From: Eggerthellaceae bacterium
Lineage (GTDB): Bacteria > Actinomycetota > Coriobacteriia > Coriobacteriales > Eggerthellaceae
Reading direction: 5' to 3'
NCBI GenBank assembly: GCA_910575165.1
Contig: CAJTDS010000002.1
Span: 248,001-312,000 of the forward strand
DNA length: 64,000 bases
The notes under the pieces are model-generated. The model saw only the letters and a program-made list of their open reading frames with translations. It had not been told where the DNA came from and made no database searches. Position numbers and translations under genes: made by a program. Positions 26,117-33,920 of the stretch are shown here, one piece after another; within the stretch, counting starts at the first letter, position 1; every line of letters starts with the position of its first letter.

Positions 26117-26320
26117 GGTTTTCCTTCTGTAGGGCTAGGGCGACGGCGTTGCGGTCGGTTACAGCGGGCGCCTTCGCGAAAAGCGAATGAACGTGAACAA
26201 GTTATTATGCCCCGTTTCGGTGACCGATTGGGTCGGGATGCCGGAACCGCGCAGAACAAGCATGTTAGGCGGCTCAACCGCGTAGGGCGGTGCGTCTGCC
26301 CCCCCCAATCGCCAAGAGCA

Positions 26321-26400
26321 GCGCCCCTTCCCCTAACCGCATGGGGCCGTGCCCCTTCCCCAATCGCATGGGGCCGCGTTCCTTCCCCAACCGCGCGGTT
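26321..26400. repeat. Degenerate tandem repeat, ~27-28 bp unit, about three copies
   Basis: Units read approximately GCGCCCCTTCCCCTAACCGC followed by ATGGGGCC; the third diverges to GCGTTCCTTCCCC with AACCGC. A possible fourth, more degraded unit precedes at about 26291. Function unknown. Confidence 0.6.
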
Positions 26401-26403
26401 CGG

Positions 26404-26465
26404 AATCGTGCATAGCGGGCAGGTTCGCGCGAAAAAGCGTACCAACCTGCTCGGTATGCACGATT
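26404..26465. repeat. Long palindrome, copy 2 of a dispersed 50-nt element
   Basis: AATCGTGCAT at the left pairs with ATGCACGATT at the right, extending inward through GCGGGCAGGTT and AACCTGCTCGG with two non-Watson-Crick positions. The core 26410-26459 matches 18096-18145 at about 40 of 50 positions, including the AAAAGCG loop. Here no T-run follows on either strand, so terminator function is less clear than for copy 1. Confidence 0.7.
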
Positions 26466-26532
26466 CCGGGCGCTCGTGTGCCCGGGGCGTCCGTGGCTCC
26501 GGGGACGGGCGGGAGTCGGCGCCTGCCCTGCG

Positions 26533-27447
26533 CTAAATCTCGTCGATGTTGTAGGGCGTGGTCTGGTAGACGTAGTAGTTCAGCCAGTTGGTGTAGAGCA
26601 GCTGGGCGTGGCTGCGCCAGTTGGCCACGGGCTGGCGGGTGGGGTCGTCGTCGGGGAAGTAGTGGGCGGGCACGGCCGGATTCAGGCCGCGGGCCAGGTC
26701 GCGCTCGTATTCGCCGGCCAGCGTCGCGCGGTCGTACTCGGGGTGGCCGAACACGAAGAAGTGCTTCGAGTCGCGCGACTTCGCGATGTAGACCCCGGCC
26801 TCTTCCGAGACGGCGATCAATTCCAGGTCCGGGTGGGCCTCGATGTCGCAGGCCAGCACCTCGGTGTAGCGGGAATGCGGCGCCCAGAACGCGTCGTCGA
26901 ACCCGCGCACCAGCGGGGAAGTGCGCTTCACCACCTCGTGCCGAAACACGCCCGACAGCTTCTGCGGCAGCTCGTGCTTGCTCACGCCGTAATGGTAGTA
27001 GATGCCGGCCTGCGCGCCCCAGCAGATGTGCAGCGTGGAGTGGACGTTCGTGCGCGACCACTCCATGATCTCGGCCAGCTCGTTCCAGTAGTCCACCGAC
27101 TCGAAGTCGAGCAGCTCCACGGGCGCGCCGGTGATGATGAGCCCGTCGAAGCGCCGGCTGCGCACCTCTTCGAAGGTGGTGTAGAAGGTCTCGAGGTGCT
27201 CGGCGGCCACGTTCTTCGCGTCGTGGCTGATGGTTTGCAGGAGCTCAACCTCTACCTGCAGCGGCGTGTTCGAGAGCTTCCGCAAGAGCTGCGTCTCGGT
27301 GGTGATCTTGGTGGGCATGAGGTTCAAGATGAGCAGCCGCAGCGGACGGATGTCCTGGTGGATGGCGCGCATCTCCGTCATGACGAAGATGTTCTCGGCC
27401 TCAAGCTCGGCGGTGGCGGGCAGCTGGTTGGGGATGCGGATGGGCAC
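26533..27447 (-). CDS. metA: Homoserine O-acyltransferase (MetA family), predicted acetyl-CoA specific
   Basis: A 304-residue MetA-family enzyme that activates homoserine for methionine synthesis. The catalytic cysteine is C142 (ICWGAQAG), within a typical class I glutamine-amidotransferase-like fold; SHDAKNV and [10 protein letters not shown] are conserved. Residue 111, in TGAPVE, is glutamate. In characterised MetA proteins Glu at this site goes with acetyl-CoA use and Gly with succinyl-CoA use, so acetylation is predicted despite the usual succinyltransferase name. It lies 29 bp downstream of the O-acetylhomoserine sulfhydrylase gene, which would use its product. Confidence 0.93.
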   Translation of the reverse strand: MPIRIPNQLPATAELEAENIFVMTEMRAIHQDIRPLRLLILNLMPTKITTETQLLRKLSNTPLQVEVELLQTISHDAKNVAAEHLETFYTTFEEVRSRRFDGLIITGAPVELLDFESVDYWNELAEIMEWSRTNVHSTLHICWGAQAGIYYHYGVSKHELPQKLSGVFRHEVVKRTSPLVRGFDDAFWAPHSRYTEVLACDIEAHPDLELIAVSEEAGVYIAKSRDSKHFFVFGHPEYDRATLAGEYERDLARGLNPAVPAHYFPDDDPTRQPVANWRSHAQLLYTNWLNYYVYQTTPYNIDEI

Positions 27448-27476
27448 GGGTTCTCCTTACGGCAGGCGGCGCGGGG

Positions 27477-28769
27477 CTAGATGGCGGCCAGGGCTTGGTC
27501 CAGGTCGGCGATGATGTCCCGGGCGTTCTCGATGCCGCAGGACAGGCGCACCAGGTCGGCCCCGATGCCCGCGGCTGCCAGCTCGTCGTCGGTCATCTGC
27601 CTGTGGGTGGACGCCGCCGGATGCAGCACGCAGGTGCGCGCGTCGGCCACATGGGTGGCGATCTGGGCCAGCTGCAGCTTCGCCATGAACGCCTCGGCCG
27701 CCGCGCGACCCCCGGCCACGCCGAAGCTCACCACGCCGCAGCTGCCGTCGGGCAGGTACTCCTGGGCCAGCGCGAACTCCGCGTCGCCGGGCAGCGAGGG
27801 GTGCCGCACCCAGGCAACCTTCGGGTGCTCGGACAGGAACTGCGCCACGGCCAGGCCGTTTTCCGCGTGACGGGCCATGCGCAGGTGCAGGCTCTCAAGC
27901 CCCAGGTTCACAAGGAAGGCATTCTGCGGTGACTGGATGGAACCCAGATCGCGCATGATCTGGGCCGTCGCCTTGGTGATGTAGGCGCCTTCCTTGCCGA
28001 AGCGCTCCACGTAGTTCACGCCGTGGTAGGTGGCATCGGGGGTGGTGAGCCCCGGGAACTTGTCGGCGTGGGCTGCCCAGTCGAAGCGGCCCGAATCCAC
28101 GATGGCGCCGCCCACGGATGCGCCGTGGCCGTCCATGTACTTGGTGGTGGAGTGGGTGACGATGTCGGCGCCGAACTCGATGGGGCGGCACAGCACCGGC
28201 GTGGGGAACGTGTTGTCCACGATGAGCGGAACCCCGTGGCCGTGGGCAGCATCGGCGAACTTCCGGATGTCGAGCACCGCTAGCGCCGGGTTGGCGATGG
28301 TCTCGCCGAAGACGCATTTCGTGTTGGGCTGGAAGGCAGCGTCCAGCTGCTCGCGGGTGCAGTGCGGGTCGACGAAGGTGACGGCGATGCCCATGCGGCG
28401 AAGGGTGTGGGCCAGCAGGTTGAAGGTGCCGCCGTAGATGGCCGAGCTTGCCACCACGTGGTCTCCGCAGCCGGCGATGTTGAACACCGCGAAGAAGTTC
28501 GCCGCCTGGCCGGAGCTGGTGAGCATGGCCGCGGTGCCTCCTTCGAGCGCGGCGATCTTGGCGGCCACGGCGTCGTTGGTGGGATTCTGCAGCCGCGTGT
28601 AGAAGTAGCCGGACTCCTCTAGGTCGAACAGGCGGCCCATGTGCTCGGACGAATCGTACTTCCAGGTGGTGTTCTGGTAGATGGGCACCTGGCGCGGGTC
28701 TCCGTCGCCGGGGCGCCATCCGCCTTGGACGCACGTGGTGTCGATGGTGCTGCACTGAAGCTCGGCCAT
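27477..28769 (-). CDS. metY: O-acetylhomoserine sulfhydrylase (MetY-type PLP enzyme)
   Basis: A 430-residue PLP-dependent enzyme of the Cys/Met metabolism family that makes homocysteine from O-acetylhomoserine and sulfide. Visible features are YTRLQNPTNDAVAAKIAALEGG, SSGQAANFFAVFNI, the loop VDNTFPTPVLCRP, the PLP lysine in THSTTKYMDGHGAS, and the C-terminal TCVLHPAASTHRQM with LVRLSCGIEN. The start at 28769 (MAELQ) is at a GAAAGGCG site; longer open frame upstream is unsupported. Followed by metA in the same operon. Together they give direct sulfhydrylation without cystathionine. Confidence 0.95.
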   Translation of the reverse strand: MAELQCSTIDTTCVQGGWRPGDGDPRQVPIYQNTTWKYDSSEHMGRLFDLEESGYFYTRLQNPTNDAVAAKIAALEGGTAAMLTSSGQAANFFAVFNIAGCGDHVVASSAIYGGTFNLLAHTLRRMGIAVTFVDPHCTREQLDAAFQPNTKCVFGETIANPALAVLDIRKFADAAHGHGVPLIVDNTFPTPVLCRPIEFGADIVTHSTTKYMDGHGASVGGAIVDSGRFDWAAHADKFPGLTTPDATYHGVNYVERFGKEGAYITKATAQIMRDLGSIQSPQNAFLVNLGLESLHLRMARHAENGLAVAQFLSEHPKVAWVRHPSLPGDAEFALAQEYLPDGSCGVVSFGVAGGRAAAEAFMAKLQLAQIATHVADARTCVLHPAASTHRQMTDDELAAAGIGADLVRLSCGIENARDIIADLDQALAAI

Positions 28770-28857
28770 GGGGCACGCCTTTCTGTTTCGCCTTGTCATG
28801 CTGCTTGCAGGCCGGCGGCTGCCGAATCCGGAGGCTGGCTCCTGCAAACGTCCGCCT

Positions 28858-28863
28858 ATTATA
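28858..28863 (-). promoter_or_regulatory. Probable -10 box of the metY-metA operon
   Basis: TATAAT reads leftward at 28863-28858, about 90 bp before the metY start, giving a leader of roughly 80 nt. The -35 region is weak. No SAM-riboswitch consensus was recognised in the leader, although TTGCAGG and CCTGCAA can pair across it. Confidence 0.5.
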
Positions 28864-29009
28864 GCGGCAATGGTGGCGGAGGCAGCGCTGCCCGCGAGAA
28901 TCCCGACGCGTTGCAGCCGCACCGCACGTCGCGCCCCACCTGTGCCAGAAGTCGGCTGTCCGAATGCTTGGGCGCGGGCATCCGTTTGTGAACATATGGG
29001 GGCGTTTGG

Positions 29010-29037
29010 TTGACAGCCACCCGCAGACTACTACAAT
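29010..29037 (+). promoter_or_regulatory. Strong sigma70-type promoter for htpG
   Basis: TTGACA (29010-29015) and TACAAT (29032-29037) are separated by 16 bp, which predicts a transcript start around 29044, at the left edge of a CIRCE element. This is the clearest promoter in the window. Confidence 0.85.
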
Positions 29038-29043
29038 CACGGA

Positions 29044-29070
29044 TTAGCACTCTCAAGGCGAGACTGCTAA
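29044..29070 (+). promoter_or_regulatory. CIRCE element (HrcA operator)
   Basis: TTAGCACTC-N9-GACTGCTAA matches the CIRCE consensus TTAGCACTC-N9-GAGTGCTAA at 17 of 18 arm positions. It starts at the predicted transcript start of the promoter at 29010-29037, so HrcA binding would block initiation or clearance. The next gene rightward is htpG, 230 bp away. The 29071-29300 leader is GC-rich with no convincing frame. Confidence 0.9.
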
Positions 29071-29300
29071 TCCGTGCGCTCTGCACCGTGCGCTCCGCCG
29101 ACCCCTGCGCGTAAGGCCGTGCTGATGACGTGCTGCGGACCGCCAGGGTTGCGCTGTTGCCTGCGGCGATTGGTGGCGTGACGCTGCGACCTGCGGCGAG
29201 GCTCGACGTGGCCCGTCGCAGCTTGCGGGGCGGCACGCAAGGAGCGCCCGAGCGGCAGCGTCTCGCCGAAGCGTCACCGAGCGAAAGGACAGAAGCGCCC

Positions 29301-31244
29301 ATGAAGAAGTTCAAAACCGAGAGCAAGAAGTTGCTCGACCTCATGATCAACTCCATCTACACCAACCGCGAGATCTTCCTGCGCGAGCTCATCTCCAACG
29401 CGTCGGACGCGGTGGACAAGCTGTACTTCGCCAGCCTCACCGACAAGGACATCCAGCTCAATCGCGCCGATTTGCGCATCGTGGTGTCCTCGGACCAGGA
29501 CAGCCGCACGGTCACCGTCTCCGACAACGGCATCGGCATGACCAAAGAGCAGCTTGACCTGAACCTGGGCACCATCGCCCATTCCGACTCGCTGGCCTTC
29601 AAGTCCGACAACTCCGAGGCCCAGGGCGGCGATGTGGACATCATCGGCCAGTTCGGCGTAGGCTTCTACTCCGCGTTCATGGTGGCGAGCAAGGTGCGCG
29701 TAGTCTCCCGCGCCTACGGGCACGACGAGGCCTGGGCCTGGGAGAGCAACGGCGTCGACGGCTACACCATCACGGCCGCCGAGCGCAGCGAGCACGGCAC
29801 CGACGTTATCCTCACGCTGAAGGACAACACCGACGAGGAGAGCTACGACGAGTTCGCCACGGAATACGGCCTGCGCAACCTCATCAAACGCTACAGCAAC
29901 TACGTGCGCTATCCGGTCATGATGGAGGTCACCAAGACCCGCGAGGTGGCCCGTCCCGCCGGCGACGCCGAAGCCGCCGAGGGCGACGCGGTGGAGCTGC
30001 AGCCGGAGTACGAGACCTACACCGAGCTCGACACCATCAACTCCATGATCCCCATCTGGAAGCGCCGCGGAACCGACGTGTCGCAGGAGGAGTACAACGA
30101 GTTCTACAAGTCCGACTTCCACGACTTCTCCGACCCGGCCTGCACCTTCACCGTGCACGCGGAAGGCGCGCTGTCCTACGACGCGCTGCTGTTCATCCCC
30201 AGCCGCGCCCCCTACGACCTGTACAGCAAGGACTACAAGAAGGGCCTGGCCCTGTACAGCTCGAACGTGCTGATCATGGAGAAGTGCGAGGAACTGCTGC
30301 CCGACTACTATAACTTCGTGCGCGGCGTGGTGGATTCCCAGGACCTGACGCTGAACATTTCCCGCGAGACGCTGCAGCACAACAGCCAGCTGCGCGCCAT
30401 CGCCCGTCGCATCGAGAAGAAGGTGACCGCCGAGCTGAAGAAGATGCTGGAAAACGACCGCGAGGAGTACGAGCGCTTCTTCGACAACTTCGGGCGGGGG
30501 CTGGAGTTCGGCATCTACAACAGCTACGGCATGCTGAAGGGCGAGCTGGCCGATTTGCTCATGTTCTACTCGGCCAAGCAGGAGAAGCTGGTGACCTTCG
30601 CCGAGTACGTTGAGGCGGCGCCGGCTGATCCGAAGGTCATCTACTATGCTTGCGGCGACAGCGTGGAGCGGTTGCGGAAGCTGCCCGTGGTGCAAAGCGT
30701 GCTGTCCCGCGGCTACGACGTGCTGCTGTGCACCAAGGACGTGGACGAGTTCTGCTTCCAGGCCATGATGACCTACGGCGAGGGCGACGATGCCCGCGAG
30801 CTGAAGAACGTGGCATCGGGGGACTTGGCCCTGGCCAGCGAAGACGAGAAGGCTGCGGCGGCCGAGACGGCCAAGGCCCACGAGAGTCTGTTCGCCGCCA
30901 TGAAGGACGATCTGGGCGGGGAAGTGGAGCGCGTGACCGTGAGCGCCCGCCTGACCCAAACCGACGAGGCGCCCGCCTGCATCACCGCCGAGGGGCCGCT
31001 GTCGCTGGAGATGGAGCGTATCATGGCGCAGATGCCCGATGCGTCTGGCATGAGAAGCCAGCGCGTGCTGGAGCTCAACGCGGCGCATCCGGTGTTCGCC
31101 AAGCTGGCCGCCGCCCAGGAGGCGGGCGATGCCGACAAGGTGCGTCTGTACGCCGAACTGCTGTACAACCAGGCATTGCTCATCGAGGGCATGCCCATCG
31201 ACGACCCGGTGGCCTTCGCCAACGCCGTGACGCAGCTGATGTAG
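29301..31244 (+). CDS. htpG: HtpG (Hsp90-family chaperone)
   Basis: A 647-residue ATP-dependent Hsp90 homologue. The N-terminal ATPase domain has REIFLRELISNASDAVDKLY, DNGIGMT, and QFGVGFYSAFMVA (about 1-215). The middle domain shows IPIWKR (here PIWKRRGTDV) and LPDYYNFVRGVVDSQDLTLNISRETLQ with HNSQLRAI. The C-terminal dimerisation domain ends normally. The start at 29301 (MKKFKTESKKLLDLM) is preceded by GAAAGGAC; open frame upstream to 29130 would add 57 residues unlike the family. A CIRCE operator and strong promoter 230-290 bp upstream imply heat-shock control by HrcA. Confidence 0.97.
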   Translation: MKKFKTESKKLLDLMINSIYTNREIFLRELISNASDAVDKLYFASLTDKDIQLNRADLRIVVSSDQDSRTVTVSDNGIGMTKEQLDLNLGTIAHSDSLAFKSDNSEAQGGDVDIIGQFGVGFYSAFMVASKVRVVSRAYGHDEAWAWESNGVDGYTITAAERSEHGTDVILTLKDNTDEESYDEFATEYGLRNLIKRYSNYVRYPVMMEVTKTREVARPAGDAEAAEGDAVELQPEYETYTELDTINSMIPIWKRRGTDVSQEEYNEFYKSDFHDFSDPACTFTVHAEGALSYDALLFIPSRAPYDLYSKDYKKGLALYSSNVLIMEKCEELLPDYYNFVRGVVDSQDLTLNISRETLQHNSQLRAIARRIEKKVTAELKKMLENDREEYERFFDNFGRGLEFGIYNSYGMLKGELADLLMFYSAKQEKLVTFAEYVEAAPADPKVIYYACGDSVERLRKLPVVQSVLSRGYDVLLCTKDVDEFCFQAMMTYGEGDDARELKNVASGDLALASEDEKAAAAETAKAHESLFAAMKDDLGGEVERVTVSARLTQTDEAPACITAEGPLSLEMERIMAQMPDASGMRSQRVLELNAAHPVFAKLAAAQEAGDADKVRLYAELLYNQALLIEGMPIDDPVAFANAVTQLM

Positions 31245-31249
31245 CAGTG

Positions 31250-31283
31250 CGCCGGCCGCCGCGGCAGACGGCGCGGGCCGGCG
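31250..31283 (+). terminator. GC-rich stem-loop after htpG
   Basis: CGCCGGCC (31250-31257) and GGCCGGCG (31276-31283) form a perfect 8-bp stem just after the htpG stop. There is no following T-run; a modest terminator or 3'-end structure. Confidence 0.4.
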
Positions 31284-31289
31284 GGAAAC

Positions 31290-31414
31290 AGCGCACAACC
31301 GTCAACTTGTGCTAAAGCTTCTGACCTGGTGTTATGCAATAAAATACCAGGTCAGAGCTGTGTGTGGGGCATGCACGACATGCCGGTTGTGCAGCGCACA
31401 ACCGTCTACTTGCG
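31290..31414. repeat. Composite inverted/direct repeat element between htpG and the nitrilase gene
   Basis: Two 22-nt direct repeats beginning AGCGCACAACCGTC (31290-31311 and 31393-31414; two differences) flank a hairpin with a perfect 10-bp stem, CTGACCTGGT (31321-31330) with ACCAGGTCAG (31346-31355), extended by AGCT/AGCT, and a second hairpin GGCATG-N5-CATGCC (31368-31384). CGGTTGTGC (31384-31392) can pair with GCACAACCG on either side, so two folds exclude each other. A TATAAT at 31457-31462, the likely nitrilase-gene -10, lies downstream of it. Confidence 0.7.
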
Positions 31415-31456
31415 TCAATCCTCGTGCGCCGCCTGCGGGTACGGCGGCCGTTCCGC

Positions 31457-31462
31457 TATAAT
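31457..31462 (+). promoter_or_regulatory. Probable -10 box of the nitrilase-family gene
   Basis: A perfect TATAAT lies 73 bp before the start of the nitrilase-family gene; the -35 region is poor. It would give a leader of about 65 nt containing AAGGAGAAGG near its end. Confidence 0.5.
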
Positions 31463-31534
31463 GCTTCGGGAAGTGGGCATGCTGGCCGGGCGACGTCGCC
31501 AAGGCGGGCCTGCCTTAAGGAGAAGGGAACTACT

Positions 31535-32368
31535 ATGGCCGAACTCGGTAAAGTGAAATTGGCGCTGGTGCAGTTCGGCGGCGAGCTGTGCGAGTCGGTG
31601 GAGCCCATCGAGCGCAACGTGGCCCATGCTTGCGAGCTTATCGCCGAGGCAGGGGCGAAGGGCGCCGATTTGGTGGTGTTCCCCGAGCTGTTCAACACTG
31701 GCTACCAGCTCAACGTCATCGGCCCGCACATCAACGAGCTGACCGAGCCCGAAGACGGACCGTCGGTCACGGCGCTGCGCAAGGCGGCGGCGGAAGCGGG
31801 CGTGTACGTGGTGGCGGGCATCGCGCTGTTCCATGGGCTTACGGGCGTGCCGTTCAACAGCAGCGTGGTCATCGACCGCCAGGGCAACCTCATCGCCACC
31901 TACGACAAGCAGCACCTGTGGGCGCTCGAACGCTTCTATTTCCGCGGCGGCGACGACTCGCTGGTGTTCCAGACCGACTTCGGCAAGGTCGGCGTCATGA
32001 TCTGCTACGACATGGGCTTCCCGGAGGTGGCGCGCACGCTCACTCTTCGCGGCGCCGATCTCATCGTGTGCCCGAGCGCCTGGTGCGCCGAGGACATGGA
32101 CGTGTGGCACATCAACGCGCCGTGCCGTGCGCTGGAGAACTCGGTGTTTTTGGCCGCCGTGAACCGCTACGGCGAGGAGCAGGGGCTCGTGATGCCGGGC
32201 CATACGCTGGTGTGCAACCCCCGCGGCGGCATCATCGACGAGCTGCAGGAGCCCGGCGAGGCCATCCTGTATGCCGAAATCGACCTGGGCGAAGTGGAGA
32301 GGAACCGCGTGACCAGCCCCTACCTGCGCGACCGTCGTCCCGAGCTCTACGAGGACGTGCTGCTGTAG
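31535..32368 (+). CDS. Carbon-nitrogen hydrolase (nitrilase superfamily)
   Basis: A 277-residue nitrilase-fold amidase. The catalytic triad is visible as Glu in VVFPELFNTGY, Lys in TYDKQHLW, and Cys in GVMICYDMGFPE. Length and the absence of extra domains fit a stand-alone aliphatic amidase, omega-amidase or N-carbamoyl hydrolase; the substrate cannot be told. Start at 31535 with TAAGGAGAAGG upstream. It converges on the membrane LuxR gene, with 4 bp between the stops. Confidence 0.93.
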   Translation: MAELGKVKLALVQFGGELCESVEPIERNVAHACELIAEAGAKGADLVVFPELFNTGYQLNVIGPHINELTEPEDGPSVTALRKAAAEAGVYVVAGIALFHGLTGVPFNSSVVIDRQGNLIATYDKQHLWALERFYFRGGDDSLVFQTDFGKVGVMICYDMGFPEVARTLTLRGADLIVCPSAWCAEDMDVWHINAPCRALENSVFLAAVNRYGEEQGLVMPGHTLVCNPRGGIIDELQEPGEAILYAEIDLGEVERNRVTSPYLRDRRPELYEDVLL

Positions 32369-32372
32369 GCCC

Positions 32373-33800
32373 CTAGCCTTCCAGCAGCTCCTTCAGCTCG
32401 CGCCGGTTTGCCACGCCGCATTTCTCGTAGATGTGGCTCATGTGGGCCTTCAGGGTGCCCTCGGCTATGAACAGCTCGGCCATGATGGCGGGGCCGTTTC
32501 TGCCCTGGGCCACCAGTGCCACGATCTCGGTTTCGCGCGGGGTGAGGCGGGCGCGGCTTGCCAGGGCTTCCACCATCTCGTCGCGGCGTTCCTCCTCGGG
32601 TGTCCTCTCCACCAGGCCGCCCACGTCCAAGATGCGCACGCCCCATTTGCTGGCCAGCTCGCGCTCGGACAGCAAGATGAGCGTGGCCACCAGCATCATG
32701 ACCGCCACCAGCACCGCGATGACTATGTCCTGGGCCCCCGAGGTGAGTCCCACCGAATCCAGGGCGTTGGAGGCGCCTTTGCCCATGACGACGAAGATCT
32801 GCTCGGCGTTCTTGATGCCCGAGAACACGACGATGGTAACCCCCAGCCGCTTCGAGATGTCGTAGAACAGCAGCGCTACCAGCAGGCTCGTGAGGGAGTA
32901 GCTCATGGCGATGAGATAGCTGGAGACAACGTTGCCGAAGACCCCCTCGGCGGGGATGAGCAGAAAGCCGCAGATGATAAGCACAAGTGGCGACCGGTAC
33001 AGCGTGCCTATGTTGAACCGGTTCGAGAAGAAGTAGGCGCTCAGGAACAGGACGCCCATCATGATGGCGGTGGATGCGCCCGTATGCTGCCCGGCGCCCG
33101 CCACCAGCTGGCTTTGCCGCAGCCCGTAGACGAAGGAGTACAGCGCCATCAGCACGAAGATTTTCCAAGGGTAGGTGAACTTCGAACAGGGGCGCGCAAG
33201 CTTGTCCTGGTCGGGAAGGCCTGCGTAGGCCCGCGCGACGGCGATGCGGGCGGCTATCGGAAGCAGCAGAACCGCGACCAGCATCCGCGGCTCGTCCAAG
33301 CCCGACAGAAAGAAGGTGAGCGCCGCGGCGGCCAGCTGGGACAGCGTGGAGAACAGAAAGATGCGCAGCAGCGGCAGCGACGCTATGACCTCGGCTGCCA
33401 GCAGCAGAAACAACGCGAATCCGAAGCCGCCCAAAGCCGACCCTGCCACGGCCAGGGGCGTGGAGGAGCCCAGGCCGAAGACGTGCGCCGCCACGAAGCA
33501 CAGCGAGCTGCCCGCGAACCCCGCGAAGGATAGGTTGCGAAACCGCGCGGTGCCGTTGAGCGGTACGAACCGCCGCGCTGCCAGGGCCACGATGAGCGCC
33601 GTGAGGCAGAAGGCGTAGTCGAACACGTTGTGGAAGTCGATCATGCTGGCGGGCGATTCGTAGGGCCCGGCCACCGGTGCGGCCACGGTGAGCGCCACCC
33701 AGCAGCGGGCGCAGCCCATGGCCAGGAAGGGCAGGACGCCGTGCAGCCGCGCGATGCGCTCGTCGCGGCCGGCACGCATGCTGTTCGGTAGTTTCCCCAT
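32373..33800 (-). CDS. Membrane-bound LuxR-type regulator (polytopic sensor domain plus C-terminal HTH)
   Basis: A 475-residue regulator. The first ~400 residues form roughly ten to twelve hydrophobic helices in an MFS-like layout with no recognised ligand motif. The C-terminus is a LuxR/NarL helix-turn-helix, LTPRETEIVALVAQGRNGPAIMAELFIAEGTLKAHMSHIYEKCGV, near residues 415-465. Such membrane LuxR proteins are abundant in Coriobacteriia and are often adjacent to respiratory reductases, consistent with sensing of an external or membrane signal. It lies beside a Tat-exported FAD reductase (33921-35549), its likely target. The start at 33800 has no strong ribosome-binding site; an in-frame ATG at 33779 is an alternative. 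Confidence 0.9.
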   Translation of the reverse strand: MGKLPNSMRAGRDERIARLHGVLPFLAMGCARCWVALTVAAPVAGPYESPASMIDFHNVFDYAFCLTALIVALAARRFVPLNGTARFRNLSFAGFAGSSLCFVAAHVFGLGSSTPLAVAGSALGGFGFALFLLLAAEVIASLPLLRIFLFSTLSQLAAAALTFFLSGLDEPRMLVAVLLLPIAARIAVARAYAGLPDQDKLARPCSKFTYPWKIFVLMALYSFVYGLRQSQLVAGAGQHTGASTAIMMGVLFLSAYFFSNRFNIGTLYRSPLVLIICGFLLIPAEGVFGNVVSSYLIAMSYSLTSLLVALLFYDISKRLGVTIVVFSGIKNAEQIFVVMGKGASNALDSVGLTSGAQDIVIAVLVAVMMLVATLILLSERELASKWGVRILDVGGLVERTPEEERRDEMVEALASRARLTPRETEIVALVAQGRNGPAIMAELFIAEGTLKAHMSHIYEKCGVANRRELKELLEG

Positions 33801-33821
33801 AAGGTGCAGTATAGCAGGCGA

Positions 33822-33861
33822 AAGCCCCGTTCGGCAGCTTGGCCGGACAGGGCTTTCGCAA
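33822..33861. terminator. Inverted repeat between the FAD reductase and the LuxR gene
   Basis: GCGAAAGCCC and GGGCTTTCGC, with further pairing of GTTCGG-type inner bases, form a long stem downstream of the leftward FAD-reductase gene and upstream of the LuxR start. It probably separates the two transcription units, since no T-run is needed for a Rho-assisted end; assignment is tentative. Confidence 0.45.
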
Positions 33862-33920
33862 AGGCGCCGAGGGTCGGGAGGGGCGAGCCCTCGGCCGTGC
33901 GGGGTCGTTCGCAGCGAAGC

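Larger units (their letters stand above)
26117..26532. other. Intergenic region with tandem repeats and a long hairpin
   Basis: The 416-bp gap between metA and the helicase holds no gene. It contains about three degenerate tandem units of 27-28 bp (26321-26400) and a long palindrome (26404-26465), described separately. The part next to the helicase start would hold its promoter, but no clear -35/-10 pair was identified. Confidence 0.7.

Noticed and set aside
28770-28860. SAM riboswitch in the metY leader
   Set aside because: Only one weak long-range pairing was seen and none of the conserved SAM-aptamer sequences.
29274-31298. Minus-strand open frame (674 codons) opposite htpG
   Set aside because: Composition is that of a shadow frame and the plus strand encodes unmistakable HtpG.
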